The notes: a model not told the origin generated them from the sequence alone. Counted from the stretch's first letter, positions 55,080-63,522 are shown. The stretch: DNA of 64,000 nucleotides from Candidatus Sericytochromatia bacterium (GCA_018780035.1 JADMKE010000024.1:1-64000), one strand, 5' to 3'. Made by a program: numbers and translations.

Positions 55080-55888
55080 CACTGATCCGCAAGGGTATCC
55101 GGCAAAGCGTTAAAAACCAACCCCAATTGCTGACACAATTTTTGCCAGGTCATGGCTCCCAGAAAGCCCTGGCTGAGGCTTTGTCTCTCTTCAGGACTGC
55201 GGTGCGGCAGGGCTGCTTTGAGTGTGTCGAAAGATAAAGTATCTCGACAAGTCTCTTGCCACACTTTGGGCAGTTCTAAGGGCTCGGCATCTGTGCCTTC
55301 CACGAGAAAGCCGCCAAAGACCTGACGATCCCCGCGGATTTCCCAAGCTGCATCCAGATGGCGAATGATCTGAGGCCTGAGCGGCATATATTCGGTTGAA
55401 AGGGTGGGGCCCCATTCGGTGCGTTTACCTTCGATGACCAAGAGGATTCGGGCTGTCATCACAAAGAGATCGGGTTGGGTTTGACCTTCGAGAATAAACC
55501 AGGCCGGTTTGCTCAAGTCAGCTTCAGCAAGTTTTTGTTGAGCCAGGGAGATTGTTTCACGATCCCGTGTAAAGAGTTTTTCTCTGTATTGTCGGGTCTG
55601 GGAACTGAGCCTACTGTTTCGGGCCAGAGTTTTTTGTCCCCAGTTGGAGTCAGCATATTCCAAGAGCCAATTCAACAATGAGTGTGGAGCCGTTAATTTT
55701 ATTTCGAAAGCCCCGAAGTGGATGGCCTGGATTTCACCGGGAGTCTCAAGATCTGCCTGATGGCCTGCATTCCCCCCTTTCAAACCCGCAAGTAATTGTA
55801 GAAGCCAGGTTTGACCTGTTGAGTCACCTGAATACAATTGGTTAAAAACCGGAACCACCCGGGTCAGACTAGAATCTCGTATTCCCAT
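55079..55888 (-). CDS. PD-(D/E)XK protein coupled to the DnaE relative
   Basis: 269 residues. 'TQPDLFVMTARILLVIEGKR' gives D140, E153 and K155, a standard PD-(D/E)XK nuclease core. Flanking regions are unassigned. GGGAGG lies 6 bases before the ATG. The stop overlaps the next gene's ATG (TGATG), so the two proteins are probably made together and act together. No named family. A link to repair or defence is inferred from the partner. Confidence 0.78.
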   Translation of the reverse strand: MGIRDSSLTRVVPVFNQLYSGDSTGQTWLLQLLAGLKGGNAGHQADLETPGEIQAIHFGAFEIKLTAPHSLLNWLLEYADSNWGQKTLARNSRLSSQTRQYREKLFTRDRETISLAQQKLAEADLSKPAWFILEGQTQPDLFVMTARILLVIEGKRTEWGPTLSTEYMPLRPQIIRHLDAAWEIRGDRQVFGGFLVEGTDAEPLELPKVWQETCRDTLSFDTLKAALPHRSPEERQSLSQGFLGAMTWQKLCQQLGLVFNALPDTLADQ

Positions 55889-55921
55889 GGAAAACCTCCC
55901 TGAACAAAGATAGACTGTGCA

Positions 55922-56326
55922 TCAGAACAGCTCCTTCACTTCGTCCAGATACCAATCCCTGGCTTTAAAACGAATGACCGTCACAGGTTTTTTTAACCGC
56001 TTGAATTTTTTGACGCATTCATATGTTCCCTTGGAGGTCTCCAGGGGTCTGTCAACCAGAGCCAAACAGAAATCTGCCGTCTTGGCGATTTCTTCATTGC
56101 GGATCATTGTGGCATTTTTAAACTTTTTGTAATCTGGCAAAAAGACGATCATCTCTTTGTTCAAGTGTTTGGCCAGCCGCTCTGCAAGGGTATCTGCTCC
56201 ACTGGCTCCTCCAGAAACAAACATCGAAATTTCGGAGAGATCCAGGTTTTTTTGAATCCACTCCAAAACCAGGGGTTCAATTTCATCTTCCAGGCTGCGA
56301 GAGCCAATAATTGCAAGCTTTTTCAT
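55922..56326 (-). CDS. SLOG-family (YspA/DUF2493-like) protein
   Basis: 134 residues. 'LAIIGSRSLED' and 'FVSGGASGADTLAERLAK' are the nucleotide-binding glycine motifs of the SLOG/LOG Rossmann-like fold, followed by 'NATMIRNEEIAKTADF' and 'GTYECVKKFK', typical of DUF2493 members. SLOG proteins bind or process nucleotide-derived ligands and are frequent in conflict systems. It precedes the nuclease/DnaE-like pair on the same strand after a 33-bp gap, so it may belong to that operon. AAGGA lies 12 bases before the ATG. Confidence 0.85.
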   Translation of the reverse strand: MKKLAIIGSRSLEDEIEPLVLEWIQKNLDLSEISMFVSGGASGADTLAERLAKHLNKEMIVFLPDYKKFKNATMIRNEEIAKTADFCLALVDRPLETSKGTYECVKKFKRLKKPVTVIRFKARDWYLDEVKELF

Positions 56327-56413
56327 TGTTTTTTCACATCCTTTTCTTACTGCTTTGATTATAGACTATTAAAATTAATGTGTAAATATACCACATATAA
56401 ATTGCGCAATATT

Positions 56414-56422
56414 TGGTATAAT
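56414..56422 (+). promoter_or_regulatory. Extended -10 promoter, probably leaderless
   Basis: TGG-TATAAT at 56414-56422 ends 6 bases before the ATG at 56429, so transcription would start at or next to the start codon. No ribosome binding site precedes that ATG. Confidence 0.5.
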
Positions 56423-56428
56423 CCCTGT

Positions 56429-56830
56429 ATGTACAATTACGATCTCACCTCACTGATCTACAGACCAGGCCGACACAAAGAACGGTTCGAGTCCCCATTT
56501 GGCCAGCAGCTCTGGGCCTTTTTAATAGAACCCCAGACCTTACATACCCTTGTAATCACCAGCCGATTGCGCCATCCCGCTGTAGAAGGTATTGATGAAG
56601 ACCTGCGCCTGCGCTTTGAAAAGGAGCTGGCACCCCTTGATCAAACCGACAAAGACAATTACAAACGGATGATTGGCCATATGATCCGTCAAATTATGGA
56701 CAATTTGGGCTATGAACTGGATTCACAGCACCTCAAAACCCGCAGTCCGAATAACAAACTGTTTTCTTCAGGTTCCCGCTACCGGCGCAGAGGGGCGCTT
56801 TACTCTGGGTCCGATCATGATGAATCTTGA
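56429..56830 (+). CDS. Small basic protein of unknown function
   Basis: 133 residues, not recognised. Contains 'RHPAVEGIDEDLRLRF', 'KRMIGHMIRQIMDNLGYEL' and a basic C-terminus 'SGSRYRRRGALYSG', which could bind nucleic acid. Start at the ATG at 56429, just after the extended -10 box; the ORF continues upstream to 56165 but that part opposes the SLOG gene. Divergent from the SLOG gene and followed by an acidic small protein. Confidence 0.68.
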   Translation: MYNYDLTSLIYRPGRHKERFESPFGQQLWAFLIEPQTLHTLVITSRLRHPAVEGIDEDLRLRFEKELAPLDQTDKDNYKRMIGHMIRQIMDNLGYELDSQHLKTRSPNNKLFSSGSRYRRRGALYSGSDHDES

Positions 56831-56860
56831 AAATTCTGCTTTCCTGAAAGGATGGTTCCC

Positions 56861-57247
56861 ATGAGTCAAGCCCCTTCCCGTTCATTCAACGAAGTCAAAG
56901 CCCTGATTGTCAAAAACGCCGCCGAGCATGCACCTCTCACCGATGAAGCTATGTGGCTGTATGAATCTCTCGAGCAGGACACCCTGGTCGCGATCTTTGA
57001 ATATATCCAACAGTCTGGTGTACAGATCGTTGGCTTGAATCTGCGCCAAATATTGGATGCTTGGTACAAAGATGAAGACGAGGAGGATGAAGAGGACGAG
57101 CAAATCCACACTGGCGGAACCATGGAAACGCTCTGGGATTTACAAAACCGGATGACCTTCATGGATATTGAAAACCCGATTCCAGTTTCTGATGAAATCA
57201 AAGACCTTTTCAAGCTCTATAATGACTCCTTCTGGCCAGAAGACTGA
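56861..57247 (+). CDS. Small acidic protein of unknown function
   Basis: 128 residues with a strongly acidic stretch 'KDEDEEDEEDEQ' near residue 75. AAAGGA lies 9 bases before the ATG at 56861; an in-frame ATG at 56852 overlaps that site and is unlikely. Follows the basic protein gene by 30 bp on the same strand. Acidic small proteins near nucleases can be inhibitors or DNA mimics, but nothing here proves that. Confidence 0.68.
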   Translation: MSQAPSRSFNEVKALIVKNAAEHAPLTDEAMWLYESLEQDTLVAIFEYIQQSGVQIVGLNLRQILDAWYKDEDEEDEEDEQIHTGGTMETLWDLQNRMTFMDIENPIPVSDEIKDLFKLYNDSFWPED

Positions 57248-57265
57248 TTCAGGACAAGCCTGTAA

Positions 57266-58318
57266 TTATGAGGTTTTTAAAGTTGCCCTTTCTTGATCAA
57301 AAGAGACAAAAACCAGATGTGATTCGTTGAGCTTCCCTTCGCCTTCCCATTTATACGCAGCCAGTCGGCGTTTTTCAGCGTCTAATTCCTCATGATCAGC
57401 AATGCTGTAATCGAGACAGCAGATATTTTCTGTAAAGGCTTCAGTCTTGTCTTTCAGCCAATAGTGTCCGAAGAAAACAGGGGGGTTCTCGACTGAATAA
57501 ATCAAATGCTGAGTCGATTTTCTCAGTTCATCGTATTGAGCTGCGGGAAGAGGGGTCTTTTTTTCTTTAAAACTATCGGGAAGACTCAAGGCAATATTTT
57601 CAAGTGTTGAATAATCCTGAATATGGGCCCACCATTTCAAGCGAAATTTCTTCCTGATTTTTTCCCCTTTATCCAGATAACTCATCCCTTCTGGCAAATT
57701 AACTTCAGGCCCTTTGAGCAATGTTTCAATGGCTGCAAATGCCTCAGACCCCTCAACTGCTGAAGCGTGTAAAAAATCTTCGCTGATGCACCACTGCTTT
57801 CCGTTAAAACCGTTCTGGAGGGGAGATGCAGTTAATTGGGCTTTGAGTTGATCGACAATCGGATCTGACCAACAGGCATGCACCACTCTGCAGGTTTTTC
57901 TTGTCTCTGGATGTATAAGCTCAAGGAAGAGAGGCAGTTTTTCAAACCATTCAATATATTCACCGAACAACTCTGGATTGCCTTTAAAGGCAGCCAAGGT
58001 TTCTTCAAACTGCTTTTGATTTTCTTTCGTATGTTCTCGCAAATATGAACCGCTCTGACCCCGAGTAGGTGTCTGGTAACAAATGGCGTTGTATTCATGA
58101 TTACCCATGACGGCCAGGGCATGACCTTGCTCAACCATCGGTCGCACCACTTCCAACGTTTCAAGAATATGGGGGCCGCGATCGACAAAATCTCCCAGGA
58201 AAATGGCTTTCCGGGTTACATGCTGGTAAACACCCTTCTCTTTTTGGTATCCCAAATTTTCCAGAAGCAGTGTGAGTGCATCCGCATGCCCGTGAATATC
58301 TCCGATTAGATCGTACAT
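57266..58318 (-). CDS. Metallophosphoesterase (PPP type)
   Basis: 350 residues. 'LIGDIHGHAD', 'FLGDFVDRGP' and 'VMGNHEYNAI' are the calcineurin-like metal ligands. A further His lies in 'VFFGHYWLKDKTE'. Such proteins act as Ser/Thr phosphatases or dinucleoside polyphosphatases. Start at the ATG at 58318 with GGGAAA upstream; ATG codons at 58333 and 58357 are in frame but poorly led. Downstream of a small unknown gene on the same strand. Confidence 0.85.
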   Translation of the reverse strand: MYDLIGDIHGHADALTLLLENLGYQKEKGVYQHVTRKAIFLGDFVDRGPHILETLEVVRPMVEQGHALAVMGNHEYNAICYQTPTRGQSGSYLREHTKENQKQFEETLAAFKGNPELFGEYIEWFEKLPLFLELIHPETRKTCRVVHACWSDPIVDQLKAQLTASPLQNGFNGKQWCISEDFLHASAVEGSEAFAAIETLLKGPEVNLPEGMSYLDKGEKIRKKFRLKWWAHIQDYSTLENIALSLPDSFKEKKTPLPAAQYDELRKSTQHLIYSVENPPVFFGHYWLKDKTEAFTENICCLDYSIADHEELDAEKRRLAAYKWEGEGKLNESHLVFVSFDQERATLKTS

Positions 58319-58341
58319 TTTTGAATTTCCCATAAAAAATA

Positions 58342-58680
58342 TTAATCCAGTGACCAATTCAATACTGTATATGTACCTTGATTTTCGACACTCGCCAACT
58401 GAGAAATATCCTTTTTAAGATATTCCTGAGCCAATTCAAAGATACCTTGCCGATTCAGATCCTTGACCTGATCGGTTAAGAGAATCAGACTGCAATAAGC
58501 CCAGCCGTCCCAAGACCACCCTTCCAGACAGAGAGCATAGCCCTTAAATTCTTGAAAAAACTGTGACCAGGGAGGCGAGTCTGAATCGTGTCTGAGATCT
58601 ACAAATTTTTCGGCAATCTGAGCCCTGAGCTTGGATTGGTAATTGCTTAAAACCTGAATCAAGTCCTTTTGAATTTGCAT
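58342..58680 (-). CDS. Small protein of unknown function
   Basis: 112 residues, not recognised. Contains 'GWSWDGWAYCSLILLTDQV', an aromatic segment. GAGGAGG lies 5 bases before the ATG at 58680, a strong site. It is followed by the metallophosphatase after about 23 bp, so both are likely one operon. Confidence 0.65.
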   Translation of the reverse strand: MQIQKDLIQVLSNYQSKLRAQIAEKFVDLRHDSDSPPWSQFFQEFKGYALCLEGWSWDGWAYCSLILLTDQVKDLNRQGIFELAQEYLKKDISQLASVENQGTYTVLNWSLD

Positions 58681-58802
58681 CACAGCCTCCTCGTTTTTGT
58701 ATCACATGAATAGATACACAAATTAGTGACATTTTCGCCCTGATTCAGGAATTTTTTTATTAGGCTTATGCACTTTTCTATCAAGGGGTCTATATAAGGG
58801 CC

Positions 58803-59369
58803 TCAAAACGGCGGCAACTCCCAAAAGTCTGCATCAGGCGGGCCACATTTCGGCTTATCTGCTTTGAATATCTCGTCTTCGGCTTCCTCAACCATACGTT
58901 GGTGCTGTTGATGGAGGGTGGCTTTCTCTAGCACGGCAAGGCAGGTCGGGCAAAGCTGTGCATGCAGCGCAATCTCCTGCACAGGCGGAATCAGGTTGCC
59001 ACCCGCCAGCAAACCCGCTGTCAGCCACAGATACCGGCTCACCTTTTGCCGAATCAGAACCGGGTCAAGGTCTGAGGCCATCAGGTTGAGTTGCAAGAAA
59101 AATTTTCTTTCTTCGAGGCTTAACCAAGCTTTTTGTCCCTCATCCTGATTAAACTGGTTCAAAAACACCAGGAAAGCCCCTTTTGCCTTGCGCGGAAAAT
59201 CTAACTTGAGCTGCAGGCGCAAGCCCCAAGGGGTGGTTTCGCAAGTAAAAAGTGCGCCAGTCGGACTGAGGAATTCACAGGCTGGGGCCTGACCAAAGGA
59301 GGCAAACCCCAGGGCCTGAAATATCTCCCGGCAAATTTTTTGTAGTTTAGGTGCTTTGGCGTGGTGCAT
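58803..59369 (-). CDS. Protein of unknown function with a CxxC pair
   Basis: 188 residues. A C-terminal 'LHAQLCPTCLAVLEKA' gives a CPTC pair that could bind zinc. The rest shows no known fold. AAAGGT lies 9 bases before the ATG at 59369. A TTGACACTT-N4-ACGAA element at 59417-59434 points at it. It lies just downstream, on the same strand, of the TerY-P genes, but separate transcription is suggested by the element and the 220-bp gap. Confidence 0.68.
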   Translation of the reverse strand: MHHAKAPKLQKICREIFQALGFASFGQAPACEFLSPTGALFTCETTPWGLRLQLKLDFPRKAKGAFLVFLNQFNQDEGQKAWLSLEERKFFLQLNLMASDLDPVLIRQKVSRYLWLTAGLLAGGNLIPPVQEIALHAQLCPTCLAVLEKATLHQQHQRMVEEAEDEIFKADKPKCGPPDADFWELPPF

Positions 59370-59400
59370 GGCTCGCTACCTTTCGGTCAGTATTAAACCG

Positions 59401-59434
59401 ATGATAAAGAGCGAACTTCGTGGTTAAGTGTCAA
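59401..59434 (-). promoter_or_regulatory. TTGACACTT-N4-ACGAA element, minus strand
   Basis: On the minus strand TTGACACTT-AACC-ACGAA (59434 to 59417), then TATCAT (59406-59401) 22 bases after TTGACA. It leads the gene starting at 59369. Confidence 0.6.
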
Positions 59435-59449
59435 TACAGGTTCGGTAGT

Positions 59450-59483
59450 CTGACACTTCAAGTGGAAACCCCTCAGGTACTGT
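59450..59483 (+). promoter_or_regulatory. Divergent TTGACACTT element before the 18-codon ORF
   Basis: CTGACACTT-CAAG-TGGAA at 59450-59467, then TACTGT at 59478-59483, 22 bases after TGACA. It forms an inverted pair with 59417-59434 and faces the small ORF at 59515. Confidence 0.5.
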
Positions 59484-59514
59484 GAAATTATCACGCCTGA
59501 GGAGGTAATCCCAG

Positions 59515-59571
59515 ATGGCCAGACCCGGTCCAGTGGCTGCGATTCCGATCAAAGGATCTCAGGGGGGGTGA
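59515..59571 (+). CDS. 18-codon small ORF with strong ribosome binding site
   Basis: ATG at 59515 preceded by GAGGAGGT 8 bases upstream. It encodes MARPGPVAAIPIKGSQGG and stops at TGA 59569-59571, inside the loop of the terminator that follows. It has its own promoter-like element and its own terminator, which is more signal than a random ORF usually carries. No homologue recognised. It could be a small protein, a leader peptide, or the coding part of a dual-function RNA of about 100 nt. Confidence 0.5.
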   Translation: MARPGPVAAIPIKGSQGG

Positions 59572-59587
59572 CCTCCCTTTTTTTTTT
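59563..59587 (+). terminator. Rho-independent terminator
   Basis: GGGGGG (59563-59568) pairs with CCTCCC (59572-59577) with one G-U pair and a 3-base loop, followed by ten T (59578-59587). It works only on the plus strand and ends the small-ORF transcript. Confidence 0.65.
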
Positions 59588-59592
59588 GCCCA

Positions 59593-61095
59593 TTAATTGC
59601 CCTGAACCAATTGGACCATCGCCAGGCGGCCCCCTTCTTCCCTCGAGAGCAGCAATTTGCCTCCTTCTTTGAGCATGACCCGTTGGCCGGGGGGAATAGC
59701 GCAATCGCTTTCTTTGTCCCAGAGATCAGGCAAGGTCTGGTTTACCAGCCACCAGGCTCCCTGGTGCCAAACAAAATAGCCCACAGGCTTTATCTGATCG
59801 GGGCTCAGTTTTTCGTTAGCAAAGATCTGCCGGTTGACATGCCAGGGGTAGAGGTATTGGTTGTGGTAGACCATCAGGCGGTAGTTTTCTTGGGAATAGA
59901 TGCCAGGTTTGCGGGCATAGTAGAAATTGAGCACAGGCAGCAGCCCTTTGAAAGGGTTTTGGCAAAAGGGGCAGACGGGTTTGAGGGTGTTGTCAAAAAC
60001 AAACCATTTTTGTTCGCAGTCTGGGTTAGGGCAAGGCTGCAGCAAGTCGACCGTTTTCACCAGGGCGTGTTCCCATTCATCGGCACTGGGACGCAGTTCA
60101 GGCTGGTGCAAACCGACCACAAAGGCGCGCTCGACCAACGGATAGAGATAGGGCCCCAATAATTTTGCAGCAGGCAGGCGTGAGACATCAATCCAAGGCA
60201 ATTCCGCGGGGTGCACATCGTTTAAATTGGGGCGGTTGGACAGATCGCTGTTATGCTCAATAAACAGGGCCTTGTCGCCCATAGCAAGCTTTTCATCCAG
60301 TTCAGGGTTGTCGGGGTCGTGCACTTTGCGCCCCCGAAGCGGATGCCGGTAGAGCAGATACATGTAGATCAGCACCGCCAGGGCATGCTGATCACTTTGT
60401 CGCGAGGGCAGTTTACGGGTTGGGTCATGAAAAGCCAGATGATTGCTGGCCATCACCTCTGGGGCAATAAAATCCGGGGTTCCCAGCACCTGGGGTGGAT
60501 AAAGGTTGGGGACCACCAGCCCATCAACATCGACAATCACGGCACTGCCAGTCACCGGATCAATCAGCACATTTTTATACGAGAGATCCGAATGGGCCAG
60601 GCCGATGGCATGCATGCGCCGTACACTGCGACTGAGCAGGATGCAAATCCTAAAATATTTCAGCCAGTCGCCTTTTTCCCGCGGGTCGAGTAAACGGGCC
60701 CGGTGCCGGGCAGAAGCAAACCATTTTCCTTCTTTTTCACGCCCTTTGAGCTTGAACATATCCTGGTTCACAGAGCCCCAGGTAAACAAGTAGCGCGGAT
60801 CATAACTGGGGCAGACCAGCCCCAGGCGGCCTTCATGCTGCAATACATGGCTCGGCCAGCAGAATTTGTCCTGCCAATAATCACCGCCTGCCTGGGTAAA
60901 AATACCCTGGCGGTAGGTTCCTGTGATTTTTTTGAGCCGCTCAAAGGTGTCGTGGTCTTGTTTTTCGCGGTAGAACAGCACCACATAACTGGGGTCGGGG
61001 CTAAAATAACAATCTTTGAGCGAGCCCTGGCCCACCACTTGGTTGATAAATTCAATCGGGGTGCCGTCCAGGGCATTGAGCTTGACACTTTTCAT
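59593..61095 (-). CDS. TerY-P triad protein kinase
   Basis: 500 residues. Kinase fold with a glycine-rich loop 'GQGSLKDCY' (22-30), catalytic loop HSDLSYKN (168-175, H-S-D in place of H-R-D) and DVDG (189-192, in place of DFG). A zinc-ribbon follows at about 355-378 ('CPNPDCEQKW' and 'CPFC'), and then a short C-terminal beta-rich region. A kinase with a zinc ribbon beside PP2C and vWA genes is the TerY-P triad described for tellurite-resistance-linked stress systems. Overlaps the PP2C gene by 4 bp. Cytosolic. Confidence 0.88.
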   Translation of the reverse strand: MKSVKLNALDGTPIEFINQVVGQGSLKDCYFSPDPSYVVLFYREKQDHDTFERLKKITGTYRQGIFTQAGGDYWQDKFCWPSHVLQHEGRLGLVCPSYDPRYLFTWGSVNQDMFKLKGREKEGKWFASARHRARLLDPREKGDWLKYFRICILLSRSVRRMHAIGLAHSDLSYKNVLIDPVTGSAVIVDVDGLVVPNLYPPQVLGTPDFIAPEVMASNHLAFHDPTRKLPSRQSDQHALAVLIYMYLLYRHPLRGRKVHDPDNPELDEKLAMGDKALFIEHNSDLSNRPNLNDVHPAELPWIDVSRLPAAKLLGPYLYPLVERAFVVGLHQPELRPSADEWEHALVKTVDLLQPCPNPDCEQKWFVFDNTLKPVCPFCQNPFKGLLPVLNFYYARKPGIYSQENYRLMVYHNQYLYPWHVNRQIFANEKLSPDQIKPVGYFVWHQGAWWLVNQTLPDLWDKESDCAIPPGQRVMLKEGGKLLLSREEGGRLAMVQLVQGN

Positions 61096-62867
61096 CGGGT
61101 ACCGCCCGTCAGCAAAGCCAGGGTGCGGTCATCGTGTTCGCCTTCAGACCAGAAATTCAGCCATTCCAGTAGGGCTTCATCCGGTTGGGGCGAGTGCAGG
61201 CACTGATCCATCTCACTCAGCAGGCCCTGCCAGTTTTCAAATTTTTGCATGGCGTTTTCACTTGCAAAGTAGGGATCACAAATACCGTCGGTCATCAGCA
61301 GGCAATGGCTAAAATGGGTCAGGAGCGCAAATTTTAACCGGCCAAAGATCGCGCTGGCATCTTGCCAGACGCTGCCCATGGTCAGAAAACGGGTTTGGCC
61401 TGAATATTCACCGCTGTCGGGTTCGGCCAATAGATGTATGGCATCGGACTGCGCCACAGCAATCATGCCATCGCCAATCGAAAAAGCAGCAAAAAACCAC
61501 TGCTCGGCCAGGGGGTAAACCAGACAGAGCTGCAAAGTGGTGGCAAAGTCCTTGGCCTGAATTTCAGGCTCTACGTCTTGCCATTTTTGGGCTTCTGCCT
61601 CGATGGCTTTGCGCGCACTCAAGGCCGCCTGGGCCAGACAGTCATAAAAGCGGGCTTGCAAGCCATGGGGAGGAAGGGCCTGCCCAGAATTGGCAAAGTC
61701 TGCAAGTTGGCTTTCCAGGCTCTGGACAAATGCCGGATCAGACAATTTGGCTTCAATTACCTGGGCGGCGACTTGGCAGGCCAAGCGGCTGCCCTGCCGG
61801 GAATAGCGGGCTGAGCCAGCCCCATCGGCCACGCCAAGCAAAAACCAATTTCCGGGGAGTTCTTGCAGAAGGAAGTCATCGTCGCGACAGGTGCCTGCAT
61901 GGGCATGAGAGCGCCCCCGGCGGCTGGCAGCCAAAAGTTTTAGGCCAGGCACGGAGGTGCTTTCCAAGCGTTTGAGATCGGTGTCGGTTTTCCAATAGCG
62001 CTGCTCGGTGTCGGAGGGAAGATTCTGCCAGAGTGAGCGCGGATCGGGGTTGATGGTGAGCAAGAGGGCTGGAATTGCTGGTTCGGGGGACTCTGCATGG
62101 GCCGAAGGGCCTTGCAGAGTGAGTTGGTATTCACCCGCCAATTCGGGGATGCCTTTAAGCTCTTGCTCTGCACTTAACCATTGCAGGCCCGGCGGGGGGG
62201 GAGCCATCAAATGTAAGGGGGCTGGTCTTGTCCGATTCAGGCTCTCAGGTGCCAATTGGATTTGGTAAGCACTGCCCACCCGAGCATTGGGAAGTCGCAG
62301 CCCCTGGGGTGTGCGTAAGGAGTTCAAGGTGACTTTTGAAAGATTCACCGTTTCAGGTTCGGATTCTTTTTCTCGCTCAGGTTCTCGCTCAGGTTCAGGT
62401 TGTGTGGCATCCTCAGGCTGGGCTTCTCTGACCTCAGCGAAAGTTACAGATTCAGGCTCAGGCAGAGAATCTGTAACAGGTAAGGCTTCCAATTGCTGGG
62501 AAATAGGCTCTGACTTGGATTCAGGATCTGCCTCCGAGGTGCACCCTGTTGCCGGGCTGGGCGGTTTTTCTTGGTAGAATTCTTTTGTCAAGGCTTGAAG
62601 AAGCTCTTTGTATTTTGGCAGAAATTGATTAAATGCGATCAAAAATGTGGCTTTATTTTGATCAAAAGTGAGTTTGACATTGATGTCCACCAATTCCTTT
62701 TTTTGTAGAATGAATTCAAAAAATGCTCTATCTTGACCCTTATGGTCAGGAAATGCATCACAGATCACGTCTTGTTCCAATATTCGTTTGGAAAAATCCT
62801 GAATCATATGAAGATACAGATATTCAGAAATCCTTTTTTTCTCTTCCATTGTCATTGTTGCCTGCAT
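61092..62867 (-). CDS. TerY-P triad PP2C-type phosphatase
   Basis: 591 residues. N-terminal ~100-residue domain, then a Pro/Glu/Ser-rich acidic linker (about 100-190, 'PEPEREPEREKESEPE'), a putative Ig-like domain (about 200-285), and the PP2C domain with 'GVADGAGSARYS', 'FSIGDGMIAV' and 'LLMTDGICDPYF', which supply the metal-binding Asp residues. It should reverse phosphorylation by the neighbouring kinase. The long linker and the extra domains are unusual for the minimal triad phosphatase. GGCAGGGA precedes the ATG. Overlaps the kinase gene by 4 bp. Confidence 0.88.
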   Translation of the reverse strand: MQATMTMEEKKRISEYLYLHMIQDFSKRILEQDVICDAFPDHKGQDRAFFEFILQKKELVDINVKLTFDQNKATFLIAFNQFLPKYKELLQALTKEFYQEKPPSPATGCTSEADPESKSEPISQQLEALPVTDSLPEPESVTFAEVREAQPEDATQPEPEREPEREKESEPETVNLSKVTLNSLRTPQGLRLPNARVGSAYQIQLAPESLNRTRPAPLHLMAPPPPGLQWLSAEQELKGIPELAGEYQLTLQGPSAHAESPEPAIPALLLTINPDPRSLWQNLPSDTEQRYWKTDTDLKRLESTSVPGLKLLAASRRGRSHAHAGTCRDDDFLLQELPGNWFLLGVADGAGSARYSRQGSRLACQVAAQVIEAKLSDPAFVQSLESQLADFANSGQALPPHGLQARFYDCLAQAALSARKAIEAEAQKWQDVEPEIQAKDFATTLQLCLVYPLAEQWFFAAFSIGDGMIAVAQSDAIHLLAEPDSGEYSGQTRFLTMGSVWQDASAIFGRLKFALLTHFSHCLLMTDGICDPYFASENAMQKFENWQGLLSEMDQCLHSPQPDEALLEWLNFWSEGEHDDRTLALLTGGTR

Positions 62868-62879
62868 GGTATCCCTGCC

Positions 62880-63521
62880 TTAAACCACAATTTGTACTTC
62901 AACCGGGGGCTGTGGCAGAGGCAGACCCTGGCTGCCACCGAGTCCCACACTCTGGTTATCTGCTGCCACTGAAGCCGAAACCCATTTGAAAAAACCCTGA
63001 AAACTGTGGCTGTTCATGGTGTCGAGCCGGTAGACATCGGGGGTGAGCTTTTTAAGGGGTTCAGTCTTGCCCTTGGGGCCGGCGGCACAGGCCACAATCC
63101 CCCCCCATTTCAAGCCTTGAATTTTGGCACAGGCCTGTTCATAAGCTTGGGTATCCGAAGGACTGCCATCGGTCAGCACAAAGACCAGCGGTCGCCAATC
63201 GCCTTTTTGTGCTGAGGATTGGGGAATGACATCCTGGGCGATCTGTGTGATCAAGAGTTCCAGGGCTGCCCCCAAATGGGTAGGGCCCGATTCGGGGGGG
63301 ACCAGCGTGGGCAGAATAAACTGCTCCAGGGGCGTAAGCGGCACCTGCACCTGTGCGATGCGATCGAAGCTGATCAGACTCAGATGCACTGTTTCCAAGG
63401 CATAAGGGTCCTGGCGCAGGGAGCTGATCAGCGACTGAACCCCATTGTTCAGGGCTTCGATCGGCTCTCCCCGCATGGATCCTGAGGTATCCAAAACTAG
63501 ATAAACAGGCAGTTTGCGCAT
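62880..63521 (-). CDS. terY: TerY-type vWA protein (first copy)
   Basis: 213 residues. The vWA metal-ion-dependent adhesion site is complete: 'YLVLDTSGSM' (D-x-S-x-S), 'THLGAAL' and 'VLTDGSPSD'. TerY proteins are scaffolds in the TerY-P triad and are thought to be regulated by phosphorylation. Start taken at the ATG at 63521, one base after the upstream paralogue's stop; the ORF extends to 63566 but would overlap that gene. Confidence 0.9.
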   Translation of the reverse strand: MRKLPVYLVLDTSGSMRGEPIEALNNGVQSLISSLRQDPYALETVHLSLISFDRIAQVQVPLTPLEQFILPTLVPPESGPTHLGAALELLITQIAQDVIPQSSAQKGDWRPLVFVLTDGSPSDTQAYEQACAKIQGLKWGGIVACAAGPKGKTEPLKKLTPDVYRLDTMNSHSFQGFFKWVSASVAADNQSVGLGGSQGLPLPQPPVEVQIVV

Positions 63522-63522
63522 C

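Noticed and set aside
61434..61814. 126-residue plus-strand ORF opposite the PP2C gene
   Set aside because: Shadow of the PP2C domain on the other strand.
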